Part shown: positions 22,412 to 33,659 of the stretch, in pieces
Layout of the letters: every line of letters begins with the position of its first letter
Position numbering within the stretch: the stretch's first letter is position 1
NCBI RefSeq assembly: GCF_964340395.1
Contig: NC_135564.1
Location: forward strand, 23,048,387 to 23,112,386
Length of the DNA stretch: 64,000 bases
Origin: Glandiceps talaboti
Taxonomy: Eukaryota; Hemichordata; Enteropneusta; Spengelidae
Direction of reading: 5' to 3'
The notes under the pieces: model-generated
What the model saw: only the letters and a program-made list of their open reading frames with translations
Told to the model about the DNA's origin: nothing
The model's database searches: none
Translations under genes and position numbers: made by a program

Positions 22412-22925
22412 GTGAGTACCTCACCTACATGTACATCTCCCAACTTTGAAATTAGTTTCTTAGTGACTACCTCGCCTACATCTCCCAACTTTGAAATTAG
22501 TTTCTTAGTGGGTACCTTGCCTACATCTCCCCAACTTTGAAATTAGTTTCTTAGTGACTACCTCACCTACATCTCCCAACTTTGAAATTAGTTTCTCAGT
22601 GGGTACCTTGCCTACATCTCCCCAACTTTGAAATTAGTTTCTTAGTGACTACCTCACCTACATCTCCCAACTTTGAAATTAGTTTCTCAGTGGGTACCTT
22701 GCCTACATCTCCCCAACTTTGAAATTAGTTTCTTAGTGACTACCTCACCTACATCTCCCAACTTTGAAATTAGTTTCTCAGTGGGTACCTTGCCTACATC
22801 TCCCCAACTTTGAAATTAGTTTCTTAGTGACTACCTCACCTACATCTCCCAACTTTGAAATTAGTTTCTCAGTGAGTACCTTGCCTAACATTCAATAACT
22901 TTGAAATTAGTTTCTTAGTGGGTTA
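22412..22925. repeat. Minisatellite, ~45/90-bp unit
   Basis: About eleven copies of CAACTTTGAAATTAGTTTCT with alternating linkers (CTTAGTGACTACCTCACCTA and CTCAGTGGGTACCTTGCCTA), giving a two-part ~90-bp unit. The alternation is regular for five cycles. A single copy of the same unit lies at about 11190-11242 within the homologous repeat D. Confidence 0.9.
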
Positions 22926-23575
22926 CTTTAGCAATGAAAGAAGTATGTGAAGCATGAAACGTTGTTGCCAGTTGATCACTTTCAACAAGTGACCTATCGG
23001 TCAGAATAGCTCCATTGTTGTTGGTTTGGGTTTTTTTGTAATGTGTAGAAATGGTTCTGTTGTTCAGCTCTGCCACTATGCAGTTTTGTTTTACATTTTC
23101 TAGCTGTTACAGACATTGTATGAATTTGTAGCTTCCTGCATATATTACAGGGTTCTCCACAGGATTTGTTTAGTGGTTCATTAGCATAAATTTACAAAAC
23201 TAAATAATTAATATTCATGAGTAACTTAATGATAAAATCAAAGTACATCATAATAACAGACAAGTAATACATATGGCCAAAGGAAAGTTAAACCCCAATT
23301 TATTACTCACTCCAAACTATTAGCACCAGTAAGAAACTCATAACTTAAGATTTTTTCAACCAGTGATTTGTATTATTTTCCTTAGGAAAGCTGAAATTAT
23401 TTCAATCTAAATGTCCACAGATAAAATAAACTTTTTAAACACTCAAAGTTTGTGTACAGCTACATGTATGCATCATGTCTGTCTGAAATCTTTGAAACAT
23501 GAGACTTACTATACTTTACTACTGAGGACTCCAAAAACTCACGATAGTTTGTGACATCAAGGCCACTATATTACA
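22926..23575 (+). repeat. Dispersed repeat D, copy 2
   Basis: From about 23150 the order matches 11270-11645: AATTAATATTCATGA, TTAGGAAAGCTGAAATTATT, then CGATAGTTTGTGACATCA, with many substitutions and small indels. The first ~220 bp after the minisatellite is not clearly shared. No coding frame. Confidence 0.6.
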
Positions 23576-23810
23576 AAATGGCACAATGGTGTTATAGCAC
23601 AACTATATACAGTTTTTAAAAATGTTTACCTACTTGCTGATCTATGTTAGGTATACATGTAGGTGTTCATTTGCTGAATGACTATCCAGTTGCCTATCCA
23701 AACCTGTTGTTATCTTTGCAATCTATACACAATCATTTGGCTGTTGTTATGGGAGTGGTCATGTTGCTAGACATATTTGCATACACTTTTTGAATGTATG
23801 CAAATTTGGG
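23576..23810 (+). mobile_element. Family A fragment, copy A6 (5' end only)
   Basis: Matches the family A start, with TAGCACAACTATATACAG, GAATGACTATCCAGTTGCCT and one and a half ~114-bp monomers (TTTGGCTGTTGTTATGGGAG). It stops after TGCATACACTTTTTGAATG. The second half, microsatellite and 3' hairpin are missing. Confidence 0.7.
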
Positions 23811-24199
23811 GAAATACCATTTGAGGAAATACTGGCATCTTAATTTGTATCTACCTTCCTGGTAAGAGCGAGCATACAGTAGGACTTATATATCATGACC
23901 TTTAGAATAGTGTTTTAAATTCCTATTTTAAATTGTTTACCTTAATGACATCATTTCTTTCTTCTGAGCAGAACCAAACCAATCATGTGGCCAACAATGT
24001 TCAATTGTGTCGGGTTTGTTTTGTTTTTAAAAAAAGATACATGTAACCCAACTGCATTTACAAACACACATAAATTAATAACACAATGTAAAATCATTCA
24101 GAATGATTCTCAGAAATGATTTTGAAATTTATACCACTGGCAATGCTAACAATCCTTGTTTGAGACATACATGGTCAGTGTCTGTAAGATAAACATTTA

Positions 24200-24525
24200 T
24201 CATGCTCACAGGACATTTGTATGTTCTTAGACATGATTGGCCCAGGCTCACAGGACATTTGTGTGTTCTTAAACATGATTGGCCCAGGCTCATAGGACAT
24301 TTGTGTGTTCTTAGACATGATTGGCCCAGGCTCATAGGACATTTGTGTGTTCTTAGACATGATTGGCCCAGGCTCATAGGACATTTGTGTGTTCTTAGAC
24401 ATGATTGGCCCAGGCTCATAGGACATTTGTGTGTTCTTAGACATGATTGGCCCAGGCTCATAGGACATTTGTGTGTTCTTAGACATGATTGGCCCAAGCT
24501 CATAGGACATTTGTGTGTTTGGTGT
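24200..24525. repeat. Minisatellite array, 42-bp unit
   Basis: Nearly eight copies of a 42-bp unit (GGCCCAGGCTCATAGGACAT then TTGTGTGTTCTTAGACATGA). Since 42 is divisible by 3, frames stay open on both strands for over 110 codons. These are repeat artefacts, and both strands being open argues against a real protein. Confidence 0.96.
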
Positions 24526-26724
24526 TTTTCACAGATGAAAAAATTATGGGGGTGGCTAATGTGCATGTAAGTCAGAAATACGGTGTGTAATGTGTTGAAT
24601 TTGCAGTTATGAATTATACAATACATGTATGTCATCGCTCAAGTGGGGTATTGCAAAATGGCGGCCTTACTCGTATTTTGACAATGTTTACACCGCAAAT
24701 CACATCTAAAATAGATCATTTACAACTGTAACCAAAACAGAATAATTATTCTTTGAGAATAGGTATATTTTTTTACGCTTCCATTAAAATTTATCGGTCA
24801 AAAACTTGACATGACAACATACTTCACGTACGTACTTATGTACTGACATACGTACCTGCAGTCCACAGTGTACATTAACCATAAAGAAATGTCCACACAC
24901 ACTAGCATGTCATGGTTCTGGCAGTTATTGTTGTGAAGAAACATTGTCTAGCTTCCCGGCCAGCAGTAATACAAATGTATGTACTCATGATAAAATTTTA
25001 ATGGGTTTTCACAGCAATTTTCACTAGTCTGACTGACTAGCATGGTTTTAAAACTACTAATCCGACGGGGAAATTGCACTACATGTAGTCTGGGACCTCA
25101 GACCACCATAATCTTTAACTCCTGCTAACTGAATCATTATTAAATACAACAGGAAAGACAAACCACTCTAGAGCAAACAAAGATATCAACATTATAGATC
25201 TGTGGAGCTGCTGGAATGAATGTTGTAAAACAAGACAGGTGAAATACATGTAGTATGAGTCAGTGAAAGATTATGTTCATATTATATAACACTTTTTAAA
25301 ACAGTGAAGTGAAAATATGTTTCAATCCTTTGCACAAATGGTTGACAGTGATACTGATAACTGAATTCTCATTGATATACAAGGTGGCTGTCAAAATAAT
25401 GACACATACCATTTGGATTGGTGGTTTGCTGGCAATTCCAGTAGATTCACATAAGCCAATACACATCAGTACTGTTTTTTACAAACTATGTGACAATTAC
25501 ACAAACTTACAAATGGTTTTCTCAATCATACTATACATATACATAAGATTTTGCATAATGCAGTCGAAAATCTGACTGGCTATTCCACAACTTATATGGT
25601 TTAATTTGTGATGTTGAAGACCCCTCACTATATTAGCATTAAATTTACAGAGATAAAGCCTCACATTCACCATGTGGTGCCATTACAAATATTTCCATTG
25701 ATTTACACACAGCACACTGAACTGTTTCTGGGAGTACAATGGGTGTTATGAAACCACCTCATCAACCACTCAATACTGATGAATTTTATGACTTGATGAA
25801 TAGCAATTAAGTACAGACAACAGTGGGGATTGGACACTTACACGTTACGTCATCACTTAGGAATCATCAGTTTACAAATCCAATTTGAAAACAAAAATAT
25901 GGAAAAGTATGGGTATATAGAATCAACTAAGCCAATTTTGAACTTGTTCAACTGCATGTGAGGACAGGAAAACTTTTAGACAATATCTATCTCCTCTTTA
26001 AAGTCAAGCATATCCTATGTCTTAGTCTATCGGTATAAATGTGTCGCTCTCGATCACATTCATGCTTCCTCAATGTTATTTTCAAGTGGATATCGTACTA
26101 TATTCTCAAGGTTACAGCTAAAATTTTTAATTCGGCAGCCATACTGACTAATACTGCGCATGCTCCATATACTAGAATTATATCGTGATGGCCGTCAAGA
26201 AGGACTATATAATAATGTAGCAGTTCAGAGTATTTATTGCCGTTTAGAACAGAAAATGAATAGATTCAAGTACTTACATAGTGAATTTGCAATTGCAACA
26301 ATAATTGAAGCTGGGGAACTGACAATTTTTATTGAATTATGGTAAGAAAACCATGGAAATAATTGACGAGAGATTTTAGATTGGCCCGGTTCAATAAAAG
26401 AATTGTAGCTTTGTTTTTATTTGCAAACCCCGTAAAAAAAATAAAAAGTAAAACAAAAAATGTTCACTCACATAAACAAAATATCAAAAAGAATTGAAAG
26501 TATTGTAAATAAAAACAAAATTACAATTATTGCAGCTAAGTGCAGACTGGGTAATATTTTTACACCAACATTGAAAATAGACAGTTTTCGATTAAATTGT
26601 ACAACATGGAATGAAATATGCAGGATACCATGAAAAGAAAATTTATACAAAGTTACAACACTTGTGGTTTAACTTGCTGTCAAATGTAACAGATAGAGTA
26701 TATCTTAAGGTTAAGAGAAAAAAA
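24526..26724. other. Unassigned 2.2-kb stretch, probably intron or flank of the receptor gene
   Basis: Short frames only, the largest 88 codons at 25309-25575 with no recognisable domain. An NRF1-like CTGCGCATGCTCC occurs at 26155 and CAAAATGGCGGCC at 24653. I searched by eye for a second Ig-domain exon on the minus strand and did not find one. If the minus-strand gene continues leftward, this would be intron. Confidence 0.35.
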
Positions 26725-27767
26725 TACCGCCAATAGCGTTGTAGCACAACTGTACAGTTTTTGAAAATGTTTATCTATATGGTAGTCCATGCTAACAATA
26801 AGTGTTCATTTGCTGAATGACTATCCAGTTGCCTATCCAACCATGTTATCTTTGCAATATATGTGATCATTTGGCTGTTGCTATGGGCGTGGTCTTGTTG
26901 CTAGGCACATTTGCATACATTTTTTTGAATGTTTATTCATTTGTCTTTCTATTCCTGTTGTTATCTTTGCAATATATATGATTATTTGGCTGTTGCTATT
27001 GGTGTGGTCTTGTTGCTAGGCAAATTTACATACATTTTTTGAATGTTTATTCAATTATCTATTAATCCCTGTTATCTTTGTGAAATACACACCCGTTTGG
27101 CTGTTGCTATGGGCATGGTCATGGTTGCTAATGTATTTGCAGACTTTTTTTGAATGTTTACTCATTTGCCTACCAGATGATGTTATTTGACCAAAATATA
27201 CTGCCATTTGGTTGTTGCTAAGGGCGTGGTCATGGTTGCTATGGCCAATTTTGTCAAAATGTTTTGAAGAAAATCTGCAGAATAACACTTTCAGAAACAT
27301 CTCACCAAGTTTCAGACTCGGTGACCAAGTACTTTTTGAGATATAAGTTTTGACCAAAAATGAACATTTTTACACCTAATTTGCACATCACTCACAGAAT
27401 CTTTGTATGCTTAATATTCCTTCGTCCATACATCCCTTGATGCATTCCCATTAAATTTCAACCTAATCTGCTCAGTAGTTTTGGAATTATAGATTTTTAA
27501 CCAAAAAGACACATTTTTAGCCCTAATTTGCATATCACTGATGAAATCATCATGTCATGAACAAATCTTACTTTACATACCCTTAAGAATGTTCCCACCA
27601 AATTTCACACCAATCTGCCCGGTAGTTTCTGAGTTTAAGTTTTTTGACCCAAATCACACACCTGTGATGCAATCATTTTGATTTGAACAATTTCCCAACT
27701 AGACACCCAAGGTAAAGGACCCACCAAATATCATGGCAATCGGTTCAGCGGTTTTTGACTTTAAGTT

Positions 27768-27809
<42 letters not shown>

Positions 27810-27857
27810 GCTGGGCGATCCCTATAGCACTACTGAACCTCAGTTCAGTTGTGTTAA
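26725..27857 (+). mobile_element. Family A Helentron-like element, copy A2
   Basis: Full-length, 1.13 kb. It starts TACCGCCAATAGCGTTGTAG and has three ~114-bp monomers, the degenerate ~147-bp iterations and a (CA)n tract at 27768-27806. The 3' hairpin ends GTTCAGTTGTGTTA, with one stem change relative to the others. It is flanked by A-runs. It lies downstream of the receptor's Ig exon (minus-strand gene), so is probably intronic. Confidence 0.85.
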
Positions 27858-28039
27858 AAATCATCATTTGGAGATGATTCCAAATAAAGTGAGGGACAGT
27901 ATGTAGGTACACAAATGTACATGACAGGATATATCTACCCATGCACCATATCACACTCTGCACATTGCACAACATACACATTATATTTATTATAATATCA
28001 TCATCTTCAAACAAAATTGTGAGATACAAATGTACCTAC

Positions 28040-28339
28040 TTGCCACATGAAGCTCAGCTCTGCTAACTATGGCACCAATGTCATTCCCTGCCACACACTC
28101 ATAAAGCCCTTGGTCTGACACTTTCCTCTTTTTGTGTTCCACTGTGACAAAATACAGTGAACCATTCCTGAGAACTTGATGGTGGTGATTATTCTCAATA
28201 AAGTCACCATCTTTTCTCCATGTTATATTGATTGGTGCTGCCCCATCAGCTGAACAGTCCCACATAAATGGTTGGTCCTTCACAACTATCACATTTTGAG
28301 GTTCTTTTGTAAATTCTAACTCCTCTGCGCTGAGTATCC
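28040..28339 (-). CDS. DCC/neogenin-type receptor, exon 2: first Ig domain (partial gene)
   Basis: Encodes one complete Ig-like domain. It starts (G)ILSAEELEFTKEPQ; the conserved cysteines are in FMWDCSADG and GLYECVAG; the Ig tryptophan is in NITWRKDGDF; LRNGSLYF and GAIVSRAELHVA follow. The pattern of KEP, WRKDG, NGSL, DQGLYEC and G-IVSR matches Ig1 of DCC, neogenin and protogenin, the netrin/RGM-type axon-guidance receptors. The exon is 300 bp and phase 1 at both ends, usual for Ig exons. The acceptor is CTATTCACCTTTTCAG at 28340-28355 and the donor is GCAA/GTAGGT at 28039. Upstream sequence reads in frame as MLGKKSSKLFVLSLFTFS, but this is the intron's pyrimidine tract. The true signal peptide is the exon at 32764-32830. 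Confidence 0.85.
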
Positions 28340-28447
28340 CTGAAAAGGTGAATAGAGATAAAACAAATAATTTTGAACTTTTCTTACCCAACATTCATTG
28401 ATCAGGGCTTGAGCATATCCATGAAATGCAAACCTTTAATTAAAAAT

Positions 28448-30336
28448 TACCGCCAATGGCGTTGGAGCACAACTGTACAGTTTTGGAGTCATGATGGGTG
28501 AATGGTTAGCGTGACTGGCTTGGAATCAACAGGTTGCAGGTTCGAGCCCTGTCGCTGCCTACTGTTTGTTTCTGAGTGGCTAAAGTCCTTGGGCAAGATT
28601 TGAACCACGACTGTGCTTCAGTCAACCCAGCTGTATAATTGGGGACCTGGTAGGATGTAGGTTGCAATGTGAAGGCTTTAATCCTATGCGCTTAAATGGC
28701 TGCAATGGATTGTATGCTCCCCGGGGAGTTGAGGAAGACTAAAGGGCCGTTGTGCCGTTCTGATCCGAGCCAGGGGTAATAATTGTAAAGCGCTTTGAGC
28801 ACGGTGTGGGAAAGCGCTATATAAGAACCGAACATTATTACATTATTATTATTATTTTTAAACATGTTTATCCACATGCTAGTCCATGCTAACAATACAT
28901 GTAGGTGTTCACTTGCTGAATCCAGTTGCCTATCCAACCATGTTGCTATCTTTGCAATATACGCAATCATTTGGCTGTTGCTATGGGCATAGCCATGTTG
29001 CTAGATATACTTGTATACATTTTGAATGTTTTTGTTCACTTGTGTATGAATTCCTGGTATTATCTTTGCAATATACGTGATCATTTCGCTGTTGCTATGG
29101 GCGTGGTCTTGTTGCTAGGTAAATTTACATATATTTTTTGAATATTTATTCAATTGTCTATGAATCCCTGTTATCTTCGCAATATATGTGATCATTTGGC
29201 TGTCGCTATGGGTGTGGTCTTGTTGCTAGGCACATTTGCATACATTTTTTGAATGTTTATTCATTTATCTTCCAATTCCTATTTGTTATCTTTGCAATAT
29301 ACATGATTATTTGGTTGTTGCTATGGGCAGTCATGTTGCTAGGCAAAATTACATACATTTTTTGAATGTTTATTCAATTGTCTATTAATCCCTGTTATCT
29401 TCGCAATATATGTGATTATTTGGCTGTTGCTATGGGCGTGGTCATGCTGCTAGGCAAATTTACATACATTTTTTGAATGTTTATTCAATTGTCTATTAAT
29501 CCCTGTTATCTTTGTGAAATACATAACAGTTTGGCTGTTAACTATGGGCGTGGTCATGGTTGCTAGGGATATTTGCATACATTTTTTAAATGTTTACTCA
29601 CTTGCCTACCAGAAGATGTTGTTATTTAACCAAAATATACTGCCATTTGGTTGTTGCTAAGGGCATGGTCATGGTTGCTAGGACCAATTTTGTCAACATG
29701 TTTTGAAGAAAATCTGCAGAATAACACTTTCAGAAACATCTCACCAAGTTTCAGACTCACTGACCAGGTACGTTTTGAGATATAAGTTTTTGACCAAAAT
29801 TGAACATTTTTACACCTAATTTGCACATCACTCATGGAATCATTGTATGCTTAACATTTCTTCGTCCATACATACCTAAATGCATTCCCATTAAATTTCA
29901 TCCCAATCTGCTTAGTGGTTTTGGAATTATAGATTTTTGACCAAAAAGACACATTTTTAGCCCTAATTTGCACATCACTGATGGGACCATCATATCATGA
30001 ACAATTCTTAGTAAAAACAACCTAAAGAATGTTTCACCCAAATTTCAGCCCAATCTGCCCAGTAGTTTTTGAGTTTAAGTTTTTTTGACCAAAAATCACA
30101 TTTTTTTACCAAAATCACAAACCGGTGGTAAGATCATTTTGATTTTAACAATTTCCCAACTAGACACCCAAGGTAATGGCCCCACCAAATATCATGGCAA
30201 TTGGTTCAGTGGTTTTTGACTTTAAATTGTTTACACACACACATCCACACACACACATCCACACAGACAAACAGACAGACAGACAGACACTGAGCGATCC
30301 CTATAGCACTACTGAACCTCAGTTCAGTTGTGCTAA
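28448..30336 (+). mobile_element. Family A Helentron-like element, copy A3 (carries a SINE)
   Basis: Starts TACCGCCAATGGCGTTGGAG. After about 40 bp it is split by the SINE at 28487-28856, then resumes with AAACATGTTTATCCACATG. It has five or six ~114-bp monomers, more than A1 or A2, then the ~147-bp iterations and CA/GACA repeats at 30233-30288. The 3' hairpin arms are TAGCACTACTGAAC/GTTCAGTTGTGCTA. It lies within intron 1 of the receptor gene. Confidence 0.85.
28487..28856 (+). mobile_element. tRNA-derived SINE with L2-type tail
   Basis: A polymerase III promoter is visible: A box TAGCGTGACTGG (28507-28518) and a perfect B box GGTTCGAGCCC (28539-28549), spaced as in tRNA genes. The body follows, then AAAGCGCTTTGAGCACGG, GGGAAAGCGCTATATAAG and an (ATT)n tail at 28838-28856. 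The GCGCTTTGAG...GCGCTATATAA tail with ATT repeats is shared by SINEs mobilised by L2-clade LINEs in many animals. It sits inside family A copy A3 and is therefore younger than A3. Confidence 0.88.
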
Positions 30337-30527
30337 AATGGATTACTCAACAAATGTTTGCATTCACTCTCAAATTCAACTCTTTGTAGGTTTTTTTTGC
30401 TTCAAAACACATTGTCATTTTTTTTCAGTGATAAGCAGAGCATAGCAAAGTAAAGTGTTGGTGTCAACAGTAATTTGTAAACACCAAAACAAGTCAATGC
30501 ACAGTTATGTTTTGCAAATGTATGTAC

Positions 30528-30665
30528 ATGTTATTTGCCAAATACTGTTCCATATCTTGCTGCGAGAGGTAATTTTTTTGGTATAACAGAGAGCCGGAGG
30601 CGAGCCGTTATACCAGAAAAATTACCTCGAGCAGCAAGATGTGGAACAGTATTTGGCAAATAACA
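30528..30665. repeat. Hairpin element, 60-bp arms
   Basis: Arms 30528-30587 and 30607-30665 are near-perfect reverse complements (TGTTATTTGCCAAATACTGT at the left pairs with ACAGTATTTGGCAAATAACA at the right) around a 19-nt GC-rich loop, AGAGAGCCGGAGGCGAGCC. It lies in intron 1 of the receptor gene, so the transcript could fold into a long stem. No terminal duplication recognised. Confidence 0.85.
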
Positions 30666-32763
30666 TACTTATACGTCACCTGCGACTATGAATTCATTTT
30701 TGAATGTCTAAAAATGCTGTTTCATTTTAAAATAAAATCACTTCCGCGTTATACTGTTGAGCGTAGTATCATGCACCTCTCTGATAACTGCAATGCGGTT
30801 GTTTACATGTCAGCCTTAACTTTACCATCCAATCAGAGTGCGCGTTTGCTCAGTAGTATGACGTAATGTTTACTATTTGCATATCACTCAGCGATATATT
30901 CAAACTTATAACCATCAGCTGAAAAATGAGTGTGTCTTTGTTTTGCGTACTGTATTCCATTAAATGTACATAAATGTTCGTGATGTGCTTTGTTGTTCTA
31001 GTTAAGCAAAAACTGCACCCTCTGTGGTGGTAATTTTGATATCCTTCATAAATTTAGGAATTCATGTTTACGATCGCGTGACGACCTGTGCGTTCGCCAT
31101 CACTGGACTTTCACGGTTGTGTGTGGAATTTTTGACTATTTCCCTGTGACATGAAAAGTACAGTTCAAAGACTTGTTACAATGTATACAACGTTGACATT
31201 TTGTTCGATTGACCACAAATTTGGCATTGGAAATGCTGGTTATAGCTCGATCTCTAGTTGTCTGCTAGATTTGTTTACAAGGGGACATGCAGTGATCACG
31301 TGATACAACAAGCAAAAATACGGCTGTTGGTGAAAAATACGCCTGTGTATCTGCAGGGCTCTCGACCAATCAGAATGCAAGATTGGTGACAGGTGACGTA
31401 TAAACATAAGTAATACCGTAACTGTACTCCAAAACATCATTTCATTACTGAAGCCTTTTGTTGCTTTCCTAGGTGTCATCAGTCGAAATGCACTAAATTG
31501 TCAGGACAGTCAATATATTCAGTGCCTCAACTTGTATTTTGACAACAACTACAAACCCACATAATTGTACTGCATCAAGTTACATCAACGTTGCCAATAA
31601 AGCGTTGAATTGATAAAACATTTCACTCTCACTACACGGAAGGTAAATTCTTGCAGAGTGCTTGTTATTATTTTATTTTTAACCGAGATTGACACATATG
31701 AGAATTTACCCAGAATAAAGGTCCCTTCCATACGGTCCTCGCAGTACGACGCATATCGCTTACATTTTTTATCAAATTACCCCACCAACTGGATAACCTG
31801 TTATTTGTAATGCTACTGGCAGCGTAGACCGAAACACCGCATTCGAGTTAGATATATCACATACTTGTAGTACAAACGTTTATAAATGTTTATGAGAGCA
31901 CGCTCACGCAGATATTCCGCTGTCATTGAATCAAGAGAAGGTTGGGACCTCTGGATGTGGGCCATCTCCTTCAGCGGTCACTCATCATAATAAACTAGCG
32001 TAGTATTATACAGCTTCTGTGTTGCGATCTGATTTTCAGATGAAAATATACCTATAAATATTTTACAACGTATTAATCGTTTATTGTGACAAATTCGTCG
32101 TGCTAAGTTGTAGAAAACTGGGATGACGGATGATCGGAAAACAAATGCGATCATCGTTCATGTCACAATGACAGAACGCGTTTTGTACACCGCGTGTTGG
32201 TAGTTGTTTACAGTACAGTCCCGCTACGATCATAATCCAATGGTAATGCATGCAATGCAATGGTGACATGTCCATTCTGTAACCCAGTTCCGACATTATC
32301 TATGAAAACATTATACATCTACGCTACGGTCATCAGATCGTCCATAGTCAAAATTTCGGTCCTTGGTTTTGGTTAGCACAGCTAAATCACTGACAATACT
32401 AATTTTTCAGTGTACAAATTACAATGCGATATCACGATACGCGTCCCCTCCCTGAACTTGAATTTGGACCCCATCATGGCCGCTCACCGTGTCCTCAGTT
32501 AACCGAATTCCCATAACACCAATTCCAAAGATTGACTTGCATGATCGATACCTTCCAAAACAAACATCACATATGACACAAACTCGGCTCTGATAATTGA
32601 TTCGCGGGGGCATTTGCAGGTCATAACACTTCCAATGTCACAGTAAATTTCTCGACAAACAACCATCGAACTAGAACTCAGTCTATTTCGCCATTGGACC
32701 GGAGGTCACAAACTCGTCACATCTCTCCAATTCGGTATATCAACACGAAATGTACACACTTAC

Positions 32764-32830
32764 CTATAGGTAATACAATCAAGAGAAAGAGTGTTAGCCA
32801 CGATCGGAGGTCTGGAGGTTGGTGCGCCAT
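32764..32830 (-). CDS. DCC/neogenin-type receptor, exon 1: signal peptide
   Basis: Encodes MAHQPPDLRSWLTLFLLIVL then P-I and the first base of a glycine codon. It is a typical signal peptide: short polar start, an arginine, then an 11-residue hydrophobic core. The donor ATAG/GTAAGT is close to consensus and phase 1. Joined to the phase-1 acceptor at 28339 the protein continues PIG-ILSAEELEF, with a plausible cleavage site after ILSA. An upstream in-frame ATG at 32938 exists, but this start gives a normal-length signal peptide. The transcription start is not identified. The product would be a type I membrane receptor; all later exons are missing from view. Confidence 0.75.
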
Positions 32831-33485
32831 AAATAACCATACATTGGAGTAAGTTTGTAGATAAAAACTTCGCATATAGGAGGATAGCTCTGTGACAATT
32901 TGTGTAGGAATACAATTATTGAACGCATTACACATCACAGGAATTGTTTGAGCATCCGCGTAAACAAAATGGTACTACATGCTGCTCTTAGCTCTTCCGT
33001 TTGTTTGTAGTACCCATACGGCAGCGATGATATATATTTAAAATTAGGCGAAACAAATTTAGAAATTATAAAAATATAGCATCCGAACACGTTCATAAAT
33101 ATAATTACAACTTCGAATATATTTAACAGCTATTGTGTTATATAATCGCTGGGTTTTTTCTTTCAATCAATTAACGTACAGTAGGAGAGTAAATGTTAAA
33201 ATAACGTGGTTATTGAACTGCATACAATCAAGCGAACGTATTTCATGACATTTCCCGCGAAAATGCGCATGCATCAAGTACAACTGAGTACAAGGACAAA
33301 GGGCCATGTAGGGGTAAATAAAGCAGGTGTCGTGAAAGAGGCAGAAATTCTCCAAGGGGCCCGATGTCGTATACAAGAAATCCACCGCGATAGGTACAGT
33401 TAGGCTTATGTGTCACCATGCTAATATTCAGGAATGATGCTGTATTTATAGCAAAACAAGTTAAGTGACAGATCGTGGCTTATCT
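32831..33485. promoter_or_regulatory. 5' flank of the receptor gene
   Basis: Upstream of the signal-peptide exon (minus strand). No TATA box or CpG island is obvious. AAAATGCGCATGCAT at 33259-33273 resembles an NRF1 site. A 65-codon plus-strand frame at 33206-33403 ends near a GATAG/GTACAG donor-like site but has no recognisable domain. Promoter function is inferred from position only. Confidence 0.25.
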
Positions 33486-33493
33486 TATCTTTA

Positions 33494-33592
33494 CTATAAT
33501 ATAATATAATATAATATAATATGTATGTATGTAGGTAGGTAGGTACGTACGTAGGTAGGTAGGCATGTATGTACGTACGTACGTATGTATGT
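33494..33592. repeat. Microsatellite (ATAAT)n then (GTAG/GTAC/GTAT)n
   Basis: Five TATAA-type pentamers are followed by GTAT, GTAG and GTAC tetramers up to GTTTGGGG. The LINE remnant on the plus strand starts shortly after. Confidence 0.95.
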
Positions 33593-33659
33593 TTGGGGTG
33601 CCTACATATTCCGTAGAGTTGACGTTGGCAAATTCAATGAATCTTTCTTAAGCCTGTGA

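Larger units (their letters stand above)
28340..32763 (-). other. Intron 1 of the DCC/neogenin-type gene
   Basis: A 4.4-kb intron inferred from the matching phase-1 donor at 32763 (ATAG/GTAAGT) and acceptor at 28340. It contains a family A element with a SINE inside (28448-30336) and a 60-bp-arm palindrome (30528-30665). About 2 kb without recognised repeats (30667-32763) carries several short frames with no domain. Transcription on the minus strand would include all of these. Confidence 0.75.

Noticed and set aside
24129-24635. 168-codon minus and 122-codon plus frames
   Set aside because: A 42-bp tandem repeat, open on both strands at once.
28340-28394. Signal peptide MLGKKSSKLFVLSLFTFS as the start of the Ig gene
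   Set aside because: The stretch is the pyrimidine tract and acceptor of an intron. The exon at 32764-32830 supplies a better signal peptide with a matching phase-1 donor. An alternative promoter is not excluded.
28490-28565. A functional tRNA gene
   Set aside because: A and B boxes are good, but there is no closing acceptor stem, and the sequence continues into a SINE body with an L2-type tail.
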